A DNA stretch of 64,000 nucleotides from Parapedobacter sp042666505 (GCF_042666505.1 NZ_JBHTDN010000003.1:124001-188000); one strand, 5' to 3'. Shown: positions 26,901-35,767, counted from the stretch's first letter. Translations and numbers: made by a program. Notes: a model not told the origin generated them from the sequence alone.

Positions 26901-29900
26901 TCAGTTATTATCTACACGCCAAGAAAATACCGTTTTAAAGGTTATCCGATCACCTTCCCATGCATTGGCTAACCATAATTTATCCCCGGGAGTCAACCGT
27001 GCGGAACCAAGCCGATCCACTGCCACCGCTTTGCGATCCGCCTTGACGACCTGACCTAGGAAGGCATGCGTATCATCCAGCAGCGCTGCTCCCCGGTAAT
27101 GGTGATAAAAATTCAGCTCGGTATCAGAGGTGATTTGTTCTCCACTCACTTTTGCCGCGCCAAAATAACCTACCAGTAGATCGTCGTGCAACTTCAGACG
27201 CAACGTGTTCCCTGCTCCGGGAACTGCCGTAGCCGGATGTACGGTGGTTCGGTAGGGGTTGGTTATATGAAAAATACCGGAAAAGGAATTTTTGGCCGTT
27301 TTGGGCAGATTTGCTGCCAACTCAACGACTAATTCATTGCGTTTGGTGTCAACTTTCCGTACGGTCCCTTCAATCGGGCGGCTTCGGAAGGTCTTTCCGT
27401 TTACCTCCAGGAAGGTGCCATCGGTATAGTATACCCGTTGTGGGCGACCCTGTCGGTCGATGGTTACTACGGCGGTGTTAGCATCGGTCTTGATGTGATA
27501 GCGGTCCAATATTTTGACCGTATTTGCCGTATCCCGGATCACGACATCCAACCGTTCACCACGGGATATAGCAAGTGCTGTACCGTCGCCGCCGTTCAGG
27601 GCAAGTTGTTCGATTTTTTCGAGATAGGGCTGCCCGGTAAAAGGTTCAAAGATGCCTACAAAGGTGCTGTTCAGTGACTGCGAAGCTGCGGCTTTTCTTC
27701 TGGCAATCAGATACGTCAAGGTATGGTCTTTGGCTCTTGGCTTATCGTACGCGTCTGCGACGTATACCTGTTGTCCGTCGAACGGTAATACATGTATCCG
27801 TAATTGCGCGCCCGGGTCTTTCAGGTGCTTGAAAGATAGCAACGGGTTCCCCTGTTCCAAACGCTGCACATTAAACAGGTGTTGGTATCCCGAGCCGCCA
27901 TAGCCGCCGTAACCGATGGTGTCACCCTTTTGCTCAAGCAGTTTGTTGTCATAAATCTTCCCAAGCTCCACATCTGGACCCGCGAAAGTCCCGGGTTGTA
28001 CGGTACTCCAATCGCCCTCGGAGAGCGTGCGTTCACCGGGAGGGCCATGCAACGAATAATCGTGTTGTTTTCCGCCTTGAACATGGAAAAAGTCCACCAC
28101 ATAACTCTGCCCGGCGTCTCCGCTTATTAACACAAGATTCCGGCGGTACTGGTTGAGATGGCGGTAGGCGAAGGATTCCACATCAATGCTCTGCGCAAAA
28201 TCACCCTCTGAAAAATGGTGGAGTACGCCCGGCAGGTTGTTGTTTTGATGGATTTCGTCAACTACCACGGTGTTGTGGGATACCGTATTCTTGGACCAGG
28301 TGTAAACTTCCCGGACGTAATTGTTCATGGCATCGGGATAACCGAGGTCCGGCATCATTTTCTGTCCGTTTGCAAACAACTCTACATTCAGGAAATCCCA
28401 GTGATAATGCGCGTAATGCATGCCGTATTTCACGGCAAGTGCGGTCTCGTCCGGGCGGTCGTTCAGTATGCCCAATCCATATCCCGCAAAAAGACGGGAG
28501 CTAGTGGGCGCCAATAGCCGGCCTTTCGCAAGGGTATTCTTACGCCCGATTGGCGATCGGAAGAGCGACTCGTAGGTTGTGAAATATTCGTCTTCCGACC
28601 GGTTAAGCCAGGCGATGTACGTGGAATCGCCCCAAGCAGAATACGCCGACTGGTAAGTTTCCGGATTTTGGCCGCTGATATCGCCCAACACGTCGCTGCC
28701 ATCTCCGAGGGCAGGGGTATAACGGCCGATAGCCAGCGATTGGATCGGTGCATCCAGTATGCGCTTAAATTTGGGGTTCTGGTACAGATTAACCCCTTGT
28801 TTGCGTAGCAATTCGGCCATCACGGCGAGGTAACGGATCCACAGCGAGTTATATTGCGGGGATTCAAGGGGAAAACCGTCCCGGAAAACCTGGTTGTATA
28901 ACGCATAATTTATCCCCATTTTACTGCGGGTTTCACCCGGGTCTTCCAGTAGAAGGCGAATGTATTTGTCCAGATCTGCATACTGCCGGGAAAGGCCCAC
29001 GGCGAGCACAGCGCTCTGGTGCATGCCGAAATTGCCCAGTACCTTATTTTGATCGAATGCCCGCAGTGCCTCCTCCAGAAAATTGGCTTCGATGTATGCC
29101 CGGATTTCTTCGCCCGTCTTTCCAAGGTATTGCTGAAGGCCCGTATTGCCGTCGATGCTATCCCAGATCGCATCGTAGGCTTCTGCTCCAGCCAGAACGA
29201 TAAACGTTTCCCAGATGGCGTTGACAATCTTGCCTCGATAAACGGAATTCCTGGCCTTCATCATCAAGCCATATCGGGATTGGTCTTCGTGGTTCATGGA
29301 GGGGTATACCTCGGCCAACCGGTGGAGCATTAGCGCCGATTTGTAGGCGTAGCGGGTATCGCCTGTCAATTGATAGGCCCGTGCGAGATTGAGGATACCG
29401 GGGATAATATGACGGTGCCAGATCCAGTGGTTTGCGTGGGCAACAAACCAATATCGCTCGCCATGGGGCGACACCCATCCCCATCCGTCATCCACATAGG
29501 CGGTGTCTGCGGACGGCTTTTGCGTAAACCCGCTTCGGTAATATGCGGCATAATCATTGGAAGGGAATACTTCCCCGCCGACCGGGCATTTCACCTGAAA
29601 AGGATGCCTTGGGTCAATGACCCAGGGGTAGGCGCCTCCTTTGTTAAATACTTCCGCCCCGTGGACAGGACATCCGTTTGCATTAAGGTCGAACGCTCTC
29701 GGAACCTGCGCGGAGGCCATCAGATCTACAATCGCCTGGTCGGTCCAATCGGTCCAATAGTCAGCCGATTTGATAATGTTATCGGCTATCTTTTTGGCAC
29801 CGGTATGGGTGGCGATGTTTTTTCGGGCGATGTCGATTTCCTGATCGCTGTAGAACAGGCGGTCTGTTTTTAATGCAAATCCGGCCGTACGTGGTGGTTC

Positions 29901-29996
29901 CGGTTTAAAAGGCGGAATGGGCAGCTCATTGGATGTTTGTGCCCATAACCACGAACCAAAAACACTAAGTATTCCGGTAAATAAAATCTTCATCAT
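26901..29996 (-). CDS. Exported heparinase II/III-like polysaccharide lyase
   Basis: A 1031-residue secreted protein with a signal peptide ending near SWLWAQ. The N-terminal half is an alpha/alpha toroid (HIIPGILNLARAYQLTGDTRYAYKSALMLHRLAEVYPSMN), followed by the heparinase II/III beta-sandwich domain (KYGMHYAHYHWDFLNVELFANGQKMMPDLGY, SHNTVVVDE) and additional C-terminal sandwich sequence. The histidine/tyrosine-rich HYAHYHWD segment is where family members place catalytic and metal residues. Such lyases cleave uronic-acid-containing polysaccharides (heparan, alginate and others) by beta-elimination. Its start overlaps the amidohydrolase stop by 4 bases (ATGA). It is longer than heparinase II (about 770 residues). 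Confidence 0.87.
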   Translation of the reverse strand: MMKILFTGILSVFGSWLWAQTSNELPIPPFKPEPPRTAGFALKTDRLFYSDQEIDIARKNIATHTGAKKIADNIIKSADYWTDWTDQAIVDLMASAQVPRAFDLNANGCPVHGAEVFNKGGAYPWVIDPRHPFQVKCPVGGEVFPSNDYAAYYRSGFTQKPSADTAYVDDGWGWVSPHGERYWFVAHANHWIWHRHIIPGILNLARAYQLTGDTRYAYKSALMLHRLAEVYPSMNHEDQSRYGLMMKARNSVYRGKIVNAIWETFIVLAGAEAYDAIWDSIDGNTGLQQYLGKTGEEIRAYIEANFLEEALRAFDQNKVLGNFGMHQSAVLAVGLSRQYADLDKYIRLLLEDPGETRSKMGINYALYNQVFRDGFPLESPQYNSLWIRYLAVMAELLRKQGVNLYQNPKFKRILDAPIQSLAIGRYTPALGDGSDVLGDISGQNPETYQSAYSAWGDSTYIAWLNRSEDEYFTTYESLFRSPIGRKNTLAKGRLLAPTSSRLFAGYGLGILNDRPDETALAVKYGMHYAHYHWDFLNVELFANGQKMMPDLGYPDAMNNYVREVYTWSKNTVSHNTVVVDEIHQNNNLPGVLHHFSEGDFAQSIDVESFAYRHLNQYRRNLVLISGDAGQSYVVDFFHVQGGKQHDYSLHGPPGERTLSEGDWSTVQPGTFAGPDVELGKIYDNKLLEQKGDTIGYGGYGGSGYQHLFNVQRLEQGNPLLSFKHLKDPGAQLRIHVLPFDGQQVYVADAYDKPRAKDHTLTYLIARRKAAASQSLNSTFVGIFEPFTGQPYLEKIEQLALNGGDGTALAISRGERLDVVIRDTANTVKILDRYHIKTDANTAVVTIDRQGRPQRVYYTDGTFLEVNGKTFRSRPIEGTVRKVDTKRNELVVELAANLPKTAKNSFSGIFHITNPYRTTVHPATAVPGAGNTLRLKLHDDLLVGYFGAAKVSGEQITSDTELNFYHHYRGAALLDDTHAFLGQVVKADRKAVAVDRLGSARLTPGDKLWLANAWEGDRITFKTVFSWRVDNN

Positions 29997-31747
29997 TGGC
30001 CTCTGAAAGAACGGAAATGTTTCGGGATACTGTGGAGCGGCATACTATCCAACTTTGGTTTGATGATGTGGAAAGCATTTTCTCCCAGTACTTTCTTTTT
30101 GATCTCCAGGGGAAGCCTCGAAAACACTACCCATCCGAGTTGCTGCCTTGGGTCGCGCATGGGCAGGTCCGACCCGTACATAATGCGGTCTTCACCCGCA
30201 CCTTCAACGAGGTATTCGACGATACCCAGCTGGACGGGAGTGAGAGTGATTTCGGCATAAATATTCGGGTACTTCTTCATCGCAGCGATGGCCATATCCG
30301 CCATTCGGAAGTTGCTGCCGGCATGCGCAATGACCCATCGCACATTGGGGTATTTGGGAGCAAGGGTTTCTATCTCCTGCAGATCCGAACGCGTGCTGTG
30401 TAACAGGCCATACAGTTGGTTTTCATTGCCGTATTTCCACCAGATATCGTAGGATGGATCGTGATAGGGGATCCCATAGTGCAAGTAAGGTTTCATGCCG
30501 ATGAAGCGCTTGTCCTTATACACTTCGGGAATCATCTTGGCCAATTCTTCCTGTGTGTAATGTGAAGGGTCGAAGTTCGCCAGGCCCCAGTAACCTTCGG
30601 GCGCGACATCCAGTGCTTGGGTAGTGGTAACGTTACCGTTCGCGGAATCAACACTGACTACGCCGTTCCAACTCATAATTCCTCCGCCGGCATATCCGAG
30701 TTTTTTGATCAAGGCAAAGACACCGCTTGGCCCGCCGTTATGCATCCGGTAATGCCAGCCCGTGCCATTTAGTCCTTCGTGAAGAATGTGCATGTGCATG
30801 TCCACGACGGGTACCGGGACGGGTTTCCCATGGCGGATGGCGTGCATCAGGATGTCCTCGGCCTTGTTTTCTTTGGTTGCCGGAGGGTGGAGCCCGTGCA
30901 ATAGCCGGGTTAGGTTGCCTCCTGCAATTTTTTGACGGGCTTCCCGGGGGATGGCGGCATAGTCAACATAGGTGCGGTGTGCGCCCGCGGACATGGTAGG
31001 GGCATTGGACGCAAAGATGAGTTGGTCCGTGTACCCATCGCGGTGCAAGGTCTCCAGCCCTTCGTTGATCTGAAAATTTTCAAAGCTGATGTGCAGGTTT
31101 TTGTATGCGGCCAACATGGGTAGAATGGTCCGCTGAAATGACCAGTACACACCGGTAAGCAACACCGGAAGTTCAGGATAGCTGTTCAGCAGTTCCTTGA
31201 CGCCCCCCAACCCGCCGAACTGATCGGGGGCAATGATCAGAAGTGTGCGCTTTTCCATTAACCAGCGGAAAAGTTCTATTGCTTCAGGAGTTTTCCAGTC
31301 CCAGTTGTTCCCCGTGGGGTTAACGGTTACGGCCCGCACATCGTGCTCCTTCATCAAAACTTCCAACTCTGGGGGCGGCGGAAATTCACCGGTATTGGCC
31401 GGCATCAGGTTCCATACCGCAAAGAGGTGGGGATAAGGTTTTAATTGCTTGCTCAGATCGAGGTTGGAGTACATGGGGTCATACGTAACAGACAGCACGG
31501 AGGCGACCAGCGCTCCTGAAATGGAGCAATGATCCATCTCATCGATCAGATGCTTCAAACTCCAACGCTCTGCAGGATGCTTGTTGCGTTTGGGGCCAAC
31601 GTTCGTAAATCCATCGAAATAAACAAGGGGAGCCTCTTCATCCATCTTCCAGGAAAATGACGACATGGAGCCCGCCAAGGCGAGTGAAAGCCCGCCCAAT
31701 GCTCCTTTTTTCAGAAAGTTCCGCCGCGATTCGTAGTTTGTTGTCAT
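29993..31747 (-). CDS. Tat-exported tandem-barrel amidohydrolase
   Basis: A 584-residue protein with a twin-arginine signal (ESRRNFLKKGALGGLSLAL) and two consecutive amidohydrolase_2-like TIM barrels. The second barrel (about residues 312-570) has the metal-binding pattern VVDMHMHIL, a lysine in GMKPYLHYG, WVIAHAGS and IMYGSDLPMRDP. The first barrel (about 40-305) follows the same order of segments but has YFDGFTN instead of the HxH, LLTGVYWS instead of the AHAG histidine, and FASNAPTM instead of GSD. It is therefore probably metal-free and non-catalytic. The family includes decarboxylases and lactonases. It lies 22 bases after the ceramidase-like gene and overlaps the lyase gene. Confidence 0.87.
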   Translation of the reverse strand: MTTNYESRRNFLKKGALGGLSLALAGSMSSFSWKMDEEAPLVYFDGFTNVGPKRNKHPAERWSLKHLIDEMDHCSISGALVASVLSVTYDPMYSNLDLSKQLKPYPHLFAVWNLMPANTGEFPPPPELEVLMKEHDVRAVTVNPTGNNWDWKTPEAIELFRWLMEKRTLLIIAPDQFGGLGGVKELLNSYPELPVLLTGVYWSFQRTILPMLAAYKNLHISFENFQINEGLETLHRDGYTDQLIFASNAPTMSAGAHRTYVDYAAIPREARQKIAGGNLTRLLHGLHPPATKENKAEDILMHAIRHGKPVPVPVVDMHMHILHEGLNGTGWHYRMHNGGPSGVFALIKKLGYAGGGIMSWNGVVSVDSANGNVTTTQALDVAPEGYWGLANFDPSHYTQEELAKMIPEVYKDKRFIGMKPYLHYGIPYHDPSYDIWWKYGNENQLYGLLHSTRSDLQEIETLAPKYPNVRWVIAHAGSNFRMADMAIAAMKKYPNIYAEITLTPVQLGIVEYLVEGAGEDRIMYGSDLPMRDPRQQLGWVVFSRLPLEIKKKVLGENAFHIIKPKLDSMPLHSIPKHFRSFRGQ

Positions 31748-31769
31748 GTTTTGTCCGAGTTTAGGAAGG

Positions 31770-33128
31770 TTATTGATTCAGTAGTTTATCCATGGCTGCC
31801 AGCACGATGCTTTCGGCTTCGGCGGTAACACCGGAAGCCGGACCCGCTTCATATCCGCCTTCCTCATAGGCGGCAGCGGTACAGATGTATCCCGGTGCAT
31901 AATCGCCGTACCCCGCGACTGCGACGAACAAATCCGGGCGCATTTTCTTGGCTGCCAGTTGAAAAGCAACGAACGGTTCACCAGGCAGGTGCAGGACCCG
32001 GGCGTTGCCCAGTTTAAGGCAGGAAAGTTCGATGTATTTGCCTTGTAACTGCCGTTTGTGTAACACCAATTTGTACACATTATTGGCTAAAAAGATCGCA
32101 TTGTGTTCCGCCAGTTTTTCTTCCAGTTGAATAGCGGAAGGCGAAATGGGCAGTCGGAGGGGTTCAGTGGTCCACGCAATGTCGGCCGCACGGATGGGTT
32201 GCTTTTTCGTCTGTAGCCAGGCTTCTTTCATTCCCGTAGCAAGACGCTGTGCCAATAACCATCGGTTTTCCTTGGCGCCATCGTTGTATTTTCCCGCTGT
32301 TACGTCTCCTCCCGCACCGTTAAAATGAATGTGAAGTGCATCGGGCACCTCCAATTGGCGCAAGAAGCGGGCGATTCCCGGAAAATCAGGATTTGCGTTT
32401 CCGGTACGGTAGTAACTTTGCGGGTGCACGGCGTAATAACTCAGGACAGCCACGGGCTTCTCTTCATTCCAGAAGCTGACTAACGATACTTCCGGATCGA
32501 TCAATCCCTCGGGGTAAGCCCTGACCTCCGGTTTGGGGGAGGCGGACGTCCGGCTGATGGTCGCTTTTCCATTGGCATCCAATATCCGGCGGTTGGATGC
32601 AACCTCGTGTACTTTCGCGGTGCCTAATCCGATGTGCGTTACCGGGATGGGAGCTTTCCGCATGGATTCGCGTACCGTACTGTCCAAGTGTACCAATAAT
32701 TTGCGTGCGAACGATCCCTCGTAATTGATAGGATCCAATCCTTTTGATAATAACAAGGCCTCTGCTCCGAAATCACAGGTAGGTGCGTCGTGCTGGTGGA
32801 CGGTGTGTACCGCCACCCGGTCCGGGTTCGTACCCGCAGCCTCGGCCAATACGCGCTTGAATTCATCCTGTCCTTCGTTTGCGATGCCGATCCAGTCGAC
32901 CGAGCAAAGCACAATGGGCTTGCCGGAGCCGCTGATGACCACTCCCTTGGCACGGAGCCCCATGTCCCACGTATGGGTCATCTGGTCATACGTAAGGTAA
33001 CTGCCTACCGGCGGCGTGGCATCGACATCGAAAACACGTATGTTTACGGAGCCCGGATGGGTTTGGGCTTGCGATGCGCTAGCTAATCCAACACAAAAAA
33101 TCAGGAAAAAAGAAATGTATTTACTCAT
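31770..33128 (-). CDS. Exported neutral/alkaline ceramidase-like protein (copy next to DegT 2)
   Basis: A 452-residue secreted protein with signal peptide ending near SASQAQT. It follows the ceramidase-like layout: an early VFDVDATPPVG, candidate zinc ligands in VHTVHQHDAP (replacing the HTHSGP of the other copy), YYAVHPQSYYRTGNANPDFPG, a glutamate in HLPGEPFVAF, and a tyrosine in AAYEEGGYEAG. Also seen is GAGGDVTAGKYNDG, equivalent to the GACGDQNP loop of the other copy. It begins 24 bases after DegT aminotransferase 2. All ligand positions appear occupied, so hydrolase activity is plausible. The altered first motif suggests a different substrate from the 11.2 kb copy. Confidence 0.78.
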   Translation of the reverse strand: MSKYISFFLIFCVGLASASQAQTHPGSVNIRVFDVDATPPVGSYLTYDQMTHTWDMGLRAKGVVISGSGKPIVLCSVDWIGIANEGQDEFKRVLAEAAGTNPDRVAVHTVHQHDAPTCDFGAEALLLSKGLDPINYEGSFARKLLVHLDSTVRESMRKAPIPVTHIGLGTAKVHEVASNRRILDANGKATISRTSASPKPEVRAYPEGLIDPEVSLVSFWNEEKPVAVLSYYAVHPQSYYRTGNANPDFPGIARFLRQLEVPDALHIHFNGAGGDVTAGKYNDGAKENRWLLAQRLATGMKEAWLQTKKQPIRAADIAWTTEPLRLPISPSAIQLEEKLAEHNAIFLANNVYKLVLHKRQLQGKYIELSCLKLGNARVLHLPGEPFVAFQLAAKKMRPDLFVAVAGYGDYAPGYICTAAAYEEGGYEAGPASGVTAEAESIVLAAMDKLLNQ

Positions 33129-33152
33129 AACGTATTTTAGCTGTCCGCGGCG

Positions 33153-34544
33153 TCAAACCTTACGCAGATGATCCCTGTTTTCGTACACTTTGGTAACGGC
33201 ATTGACAATATCGTTCATATCATCCTTACTTCCCAGTAACACGCCGGAACCCCAAAAAGCCACCAAGGTTCGATCGGTTATCTCGTCGCAGTTCGGTAAC
33301 ACCAGTTCATCCCGATACGTGCGGAGACGCTGCTCGGAATAAAAACGTTTATACACCGGTTGCTTAAGTATTGTGTCGACCCAGGGAGCCCGGTGCAGAC
33401 CTTCACGGATGTAGGAAGTGAATGGCACTCCTTCCGCCTGTATTGCCTTCAAGAAGGTGCTGCGATCGATCCCGAACGTTTGGTCGTCAAATTTCATGGC
33501 GTAATTGTAATAGGATCCGCTCTCGGTACCTTCGTACTGTTTCTGCGGTGTAAGACCCGGGATGTCCTTCAGCTTCTCGCTGAGGTATTTGGCATTTGCG
33601 TCCCGTATTTCAAAACGCGTTTTGGCATCGTCCAGTTGGCCGAGCAAAACAGCGCCTTCAAATTCGTTCATGCGATACTTCGGGCCGATCCGTTCGTTTT
33701 TCCCAGCCCGGGAAGCTCCGCGATTTTGTACCGTGAAACATTCCTCCATGAGCGCCTGGTTGTTGCCGACTACCGCACCGCCTTCGCCACAGGCGATGGC
33801 TTTGCTTGCCTGGAAGCTGAAGCAGCCCAAATCGCCGATGAGACCCACCGCTTTTCCCTGATACCGTGAAAAAGGGGCCTGACAAGCATCTTCAATCACA
33901 GCCAGTCCGTGTTTTTTAGCAAGCGACATGATGCGTTCCATATTGGCCGGTAATCCCATAATATGCACCGGCATGATGGCCTTCGTGTTGGAATTGATGT
34001 GTTTTTCTACTTCGTCTGGATCTAACTGAAAGGAATCGGGATCCAAATCGACCAATACGGGTAAGGCGCGGCTGGTCAGAATCGCCGATATGGTTCCAAA
34101 ATCGGTATAAGGCGACGTGATTACTTCGTCGCCGGGACCGATATTTAATGCTTCAACGCAGGTACTAAGCGCCTGGGTGCCCGAACCGGTGGCTACGCAA
34201 TACTCCGAACCAATAAGCTTGGCAAACAGGGGTTCAAAGGTGGCTACCGTGCCTTTGGCCGATTGAATCCGACTCCAAATGCCGCTTTTCGTTGTTTCAA
34301 CCACTTTGTTGACAAGTTTATCGTCGATGTGTGGCCACTTGGGCCACGTCTTTTGATATCGAATGGACTTACCGCCCAGCAAGGCTAGTTTTTCAGCGTC
34401 GCCGCTTGCTGCAGCGACCGAATGGTTAGGCCACGATGCGAATACTCCGCTTCCGAGGGCGGCTGCGGCTCCCAATCCGGTTTGTTCAATAAATCGTCTG
34501 CGACTCCATGTTTGTTTTTTCATTCGAAAATAATTTTGATTCAT
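33153..34544 (-). CDS. Tat-exported DegT/DnrJ/EryC1/StrS-family aminotransferase 2
   Basis: A 463-residue paralogue of the aminotransferase at 12.6-13.9 kb, again with a twin-arginine signal (SRRRFIEQTGLGAAAALGSG). A second possible start (ATG 34523) would shorten the leader by seven residues. The PLP domain is intact: VATGSGTQALSTCVEALNIGPG, VITSPYTDFGTISAIL, AVIEDACQAPFSRY and CFSFQASKAIACGEGG with the Schiff-base lysine. It is the first gene of the minus-strand block reaching to 23.9 kb and is divergent from the DeoR regulator 434 bases away. Together with the downstream ceramidase-like gene it repeats the gene order seen at 14-11 kb. Confidence 0.9.
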   Translation of the reverse strand: MNQNYFRMKKQTWSRRRFIEQTGLGAAAALGSGVFASWPNHSVAAASGDAEKLALLGGKSIRYQKTWPKWPHIDDKLVNKVVETTKSGIWSRIQSAKGTVATFEPLFAKLIGSEYCVATGSGTQALSTCVEALNIGPGDEVITSPYTDFGTISAILTSRALPVLVDLDPDSFQLDPDEVEKHINSNTKAIMPVHIMGLPANMERIMSLAKKHGLAVIEDACQAPFSRYQGKAVGLIGDLGCFSFQASKAIACGEGGAVVGNNQALMEECFTVQNRGASRAGKNERIGPKYRMNEFEGAVLLGQLDDAKTRFEIRDANAKYLSEKLKDIPGLTPQKQYEGTESGSYYNYAMKFDDQTFGIDRSTFLKAIQAEGVPFTSYIREGLHRAPWVDTILKQPVYKRFYSEQRLRTYRDELVLPNCDEITDRTLVAFWGSGVLLGSKDDMNDIVNAVTKVYENRDHLRKV

Positions 34545-34763
34545 TATCCGTTTTCCGCGGTATCAATGAGACCGCTTGCTGAACTAGTTTTTTGAAGGTC
34601 CCGTTAACGAGCATTTCATCAGCAGAATCTGCTTTGAGTGGTGAAGAAGCTTGCGTGAGGGCCCTAATAAGACTCATCGTGTTTCAATCAATTCTTTATG
34701 GGGTTTAAAAACGCATAAAACCTAGATTTTAAACCAATCTACTTACCTCTCTCTGTTAAATTT

Positions 34764-34786
34764 GCGGTTTATAATTTTATAACCGC
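34764..34786. promoter_or_regulatory. Inverted repeat, candidate DeoR-type operator
   Basis: Left arm GCGGTTTATAA and right arm TTATAACCGC form an inverted repeat with one base inserted in one arm and an A+T spacer. It lies 220 bases upstream of DegT 2 and 193 bases upstream of the DeoR gene. Another TGCGGTTT follows at 34794-34801. The left arm with its preceding T occurs identically upstream of susC. Confidence 0.5.
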
Positions 34787-34889
34787 TAATATATGCGGTT
34801 TTTTTAATACTAATTGGATTTTTTTATTTTTTTTTGCTTTTTCGCCGGTTAAGAACGCAATCTGCCCTTTACAAAATCGAAACGGATGG

Positions 34890-34919
34890 TTGATTATCTC
34901 GGCGAGATCACTATATTTG
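34890..34919 (+). promoter_or_regulatory. Promoter of the DeoR-family regulator gene
   Basis: A TTG at 34890 and TATATTTG at 34912-34919 are separated by 19 bases, matching the Bacteroidota TTTG/TAnnTTTG promoter. It lies 59 bases before the regulator start. Confidence 0.6.
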
Positions 34920-34927
34920 TTGATTAT

Positions 34928-34947
34928 AAACCGAACCAGTGCGGTTT
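34928..34947. promoter_or_regulatory. AAACCG-N8-CGGTTT element, candidate autoregulatory operator
   Basis: Two opposed half-sites related to the GCGGTTTA motif sit just downstream of the regulator promoter, where a bound repressor would block transcription. Relationship to the regulator is inferred from position and motif sharing. Confidence 0.45.
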
Positions 34948-34978
34948 TCAGGAAGAGTAAATTGTACAATCTATACGC

Positions 34979-35728
34979 ATGCGAAAAAGTAAACGGCAAG
35001 AACTGATCTTAAGGGAGATTGACCTACATAACAAGGTGTTTTCGGTAGAATTGAGCGAACAACTCAATGTCTCAGACGATACTATTCGACGCGATTTATA
35101 CGAGTTGGCGCAGGAAGGGAAGATTATTAAGGTGCATGGTGGCGCGATCAGTAAGTCGTTTGTTGCGCCGTTTAGCAATGAGAACGTAGTGTATGCTGCA
35201 GAAGCCAAGCGAGTGATTGCCGACAAAGCCATAAAACTACTTAAAAACAATATGGTGGTCATTACCGAAGGAGGGACGACCATGCTGGAGTTAGCAAAGA
35301 TGATTCCTTCATCGCTGAAACTGACCATCATAACCATTAGCCCTCAGGTGGCCATCACACTTGCTCAACATGAAAATCTGAACGTTATCGGAATTGGCGG
35401 AAAGCTGGAGAGAAATGCCAATTTGTTTATCGGTGCGAGCGTTGTCAATCAACTGGCTGGTTTAAAAGCGGATTTATGCATACTGGGCGCCAACGCATTT
35501 TCGGCGGAAGAAGGATTAACCGATTTGGATTGGGAGGTTGTTCAGGTTAAAAAGGCATTGATCCGATCTTCCAAAAAAATTGCCGTTATCAGTATTTCTG
35601 AAAAACTGAACACTGCCAAATGGCTGAATATTTGTTCCGCTAGCCAGGTAGATTACCTCATTACAGAGTTAGATCCTGCCGATCGGCTCCTGACTCAGTA
35701 CGTAGATAAAAATATAGCGGTTATCTAG
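34979..35728 (+). CDS. DeoR/GlpR-family transcriptional regulator
   Basis: A 249-residue sugar-responsive repressor. The N-terminal 60 residues form the DeoR helix-turn-helix (RQELILREIDLHNKVFSVE, LNVSDDTIRRDLYELAQEGK, HGGA), and the rest is the DeoR sugar-phosphate sensor domain (NMVVITEGGTTMLELAKMIP, VIGIGGKLERNANLFIGA, ADLCILGANAFSAEEGLTD, ISISEKLNTAKW). Such proteins respond to phosphorylated sugars. It is divergent from the minus-strand glycan block. Motifs shared between its promoter and the susC upstream region suggest it controls both and itself. Confidence 0.94.
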   Translation: MRKSKRQELILREIDLHNKVFSVELSEQLNVSDDTIRRDLYELAQEGKIIKVHGGAISKSFVAPFSNENVVYAAEAKRVIADKAIKLLKNNMVVITEGGTTMLELAKMIPSSLKLTIITISPQVAITLAQHENLNVIGIGGKLERNANLFIGASVVNQLAGLKADLCILGANAFSAEEGLTDLDWEVVQVKKALIRSSKKIAVISISEKLNTAKWLNICSASQVDYLITELDPADRLLTQYVDKNIAVI

Positions 35729-35767
35729 ACCCGACTTGCCCCTTTCGATTGTTTGATGGCTCACCTC

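Larger units (their letters stand above)
34545..34978 (+). other. 434-base divergent regulatory region between DegT 2 and the DeoR regulator
   Basis: A very A+T-rich gap containing the regulator promoter and several GCGGTTT motifs, which are listed separately. A minus-strand frame at 34486-34677 overlapping the aminotransferase start shows no recognisable protein features and is probably not a gene. No good minus-strand promoter consensus was seen, although a TAGGTTTT sequence on that strand near 34720 resembles a -7 box. Confidence 0.5.

Noticed and set aside
34486..34677. Possible 63-residue leader peptide upstream of DegT 2
   Set aside because: It overlaps the aminotransferase start, has no attenuator-like hairpin or residue bias, and no signal or motif.
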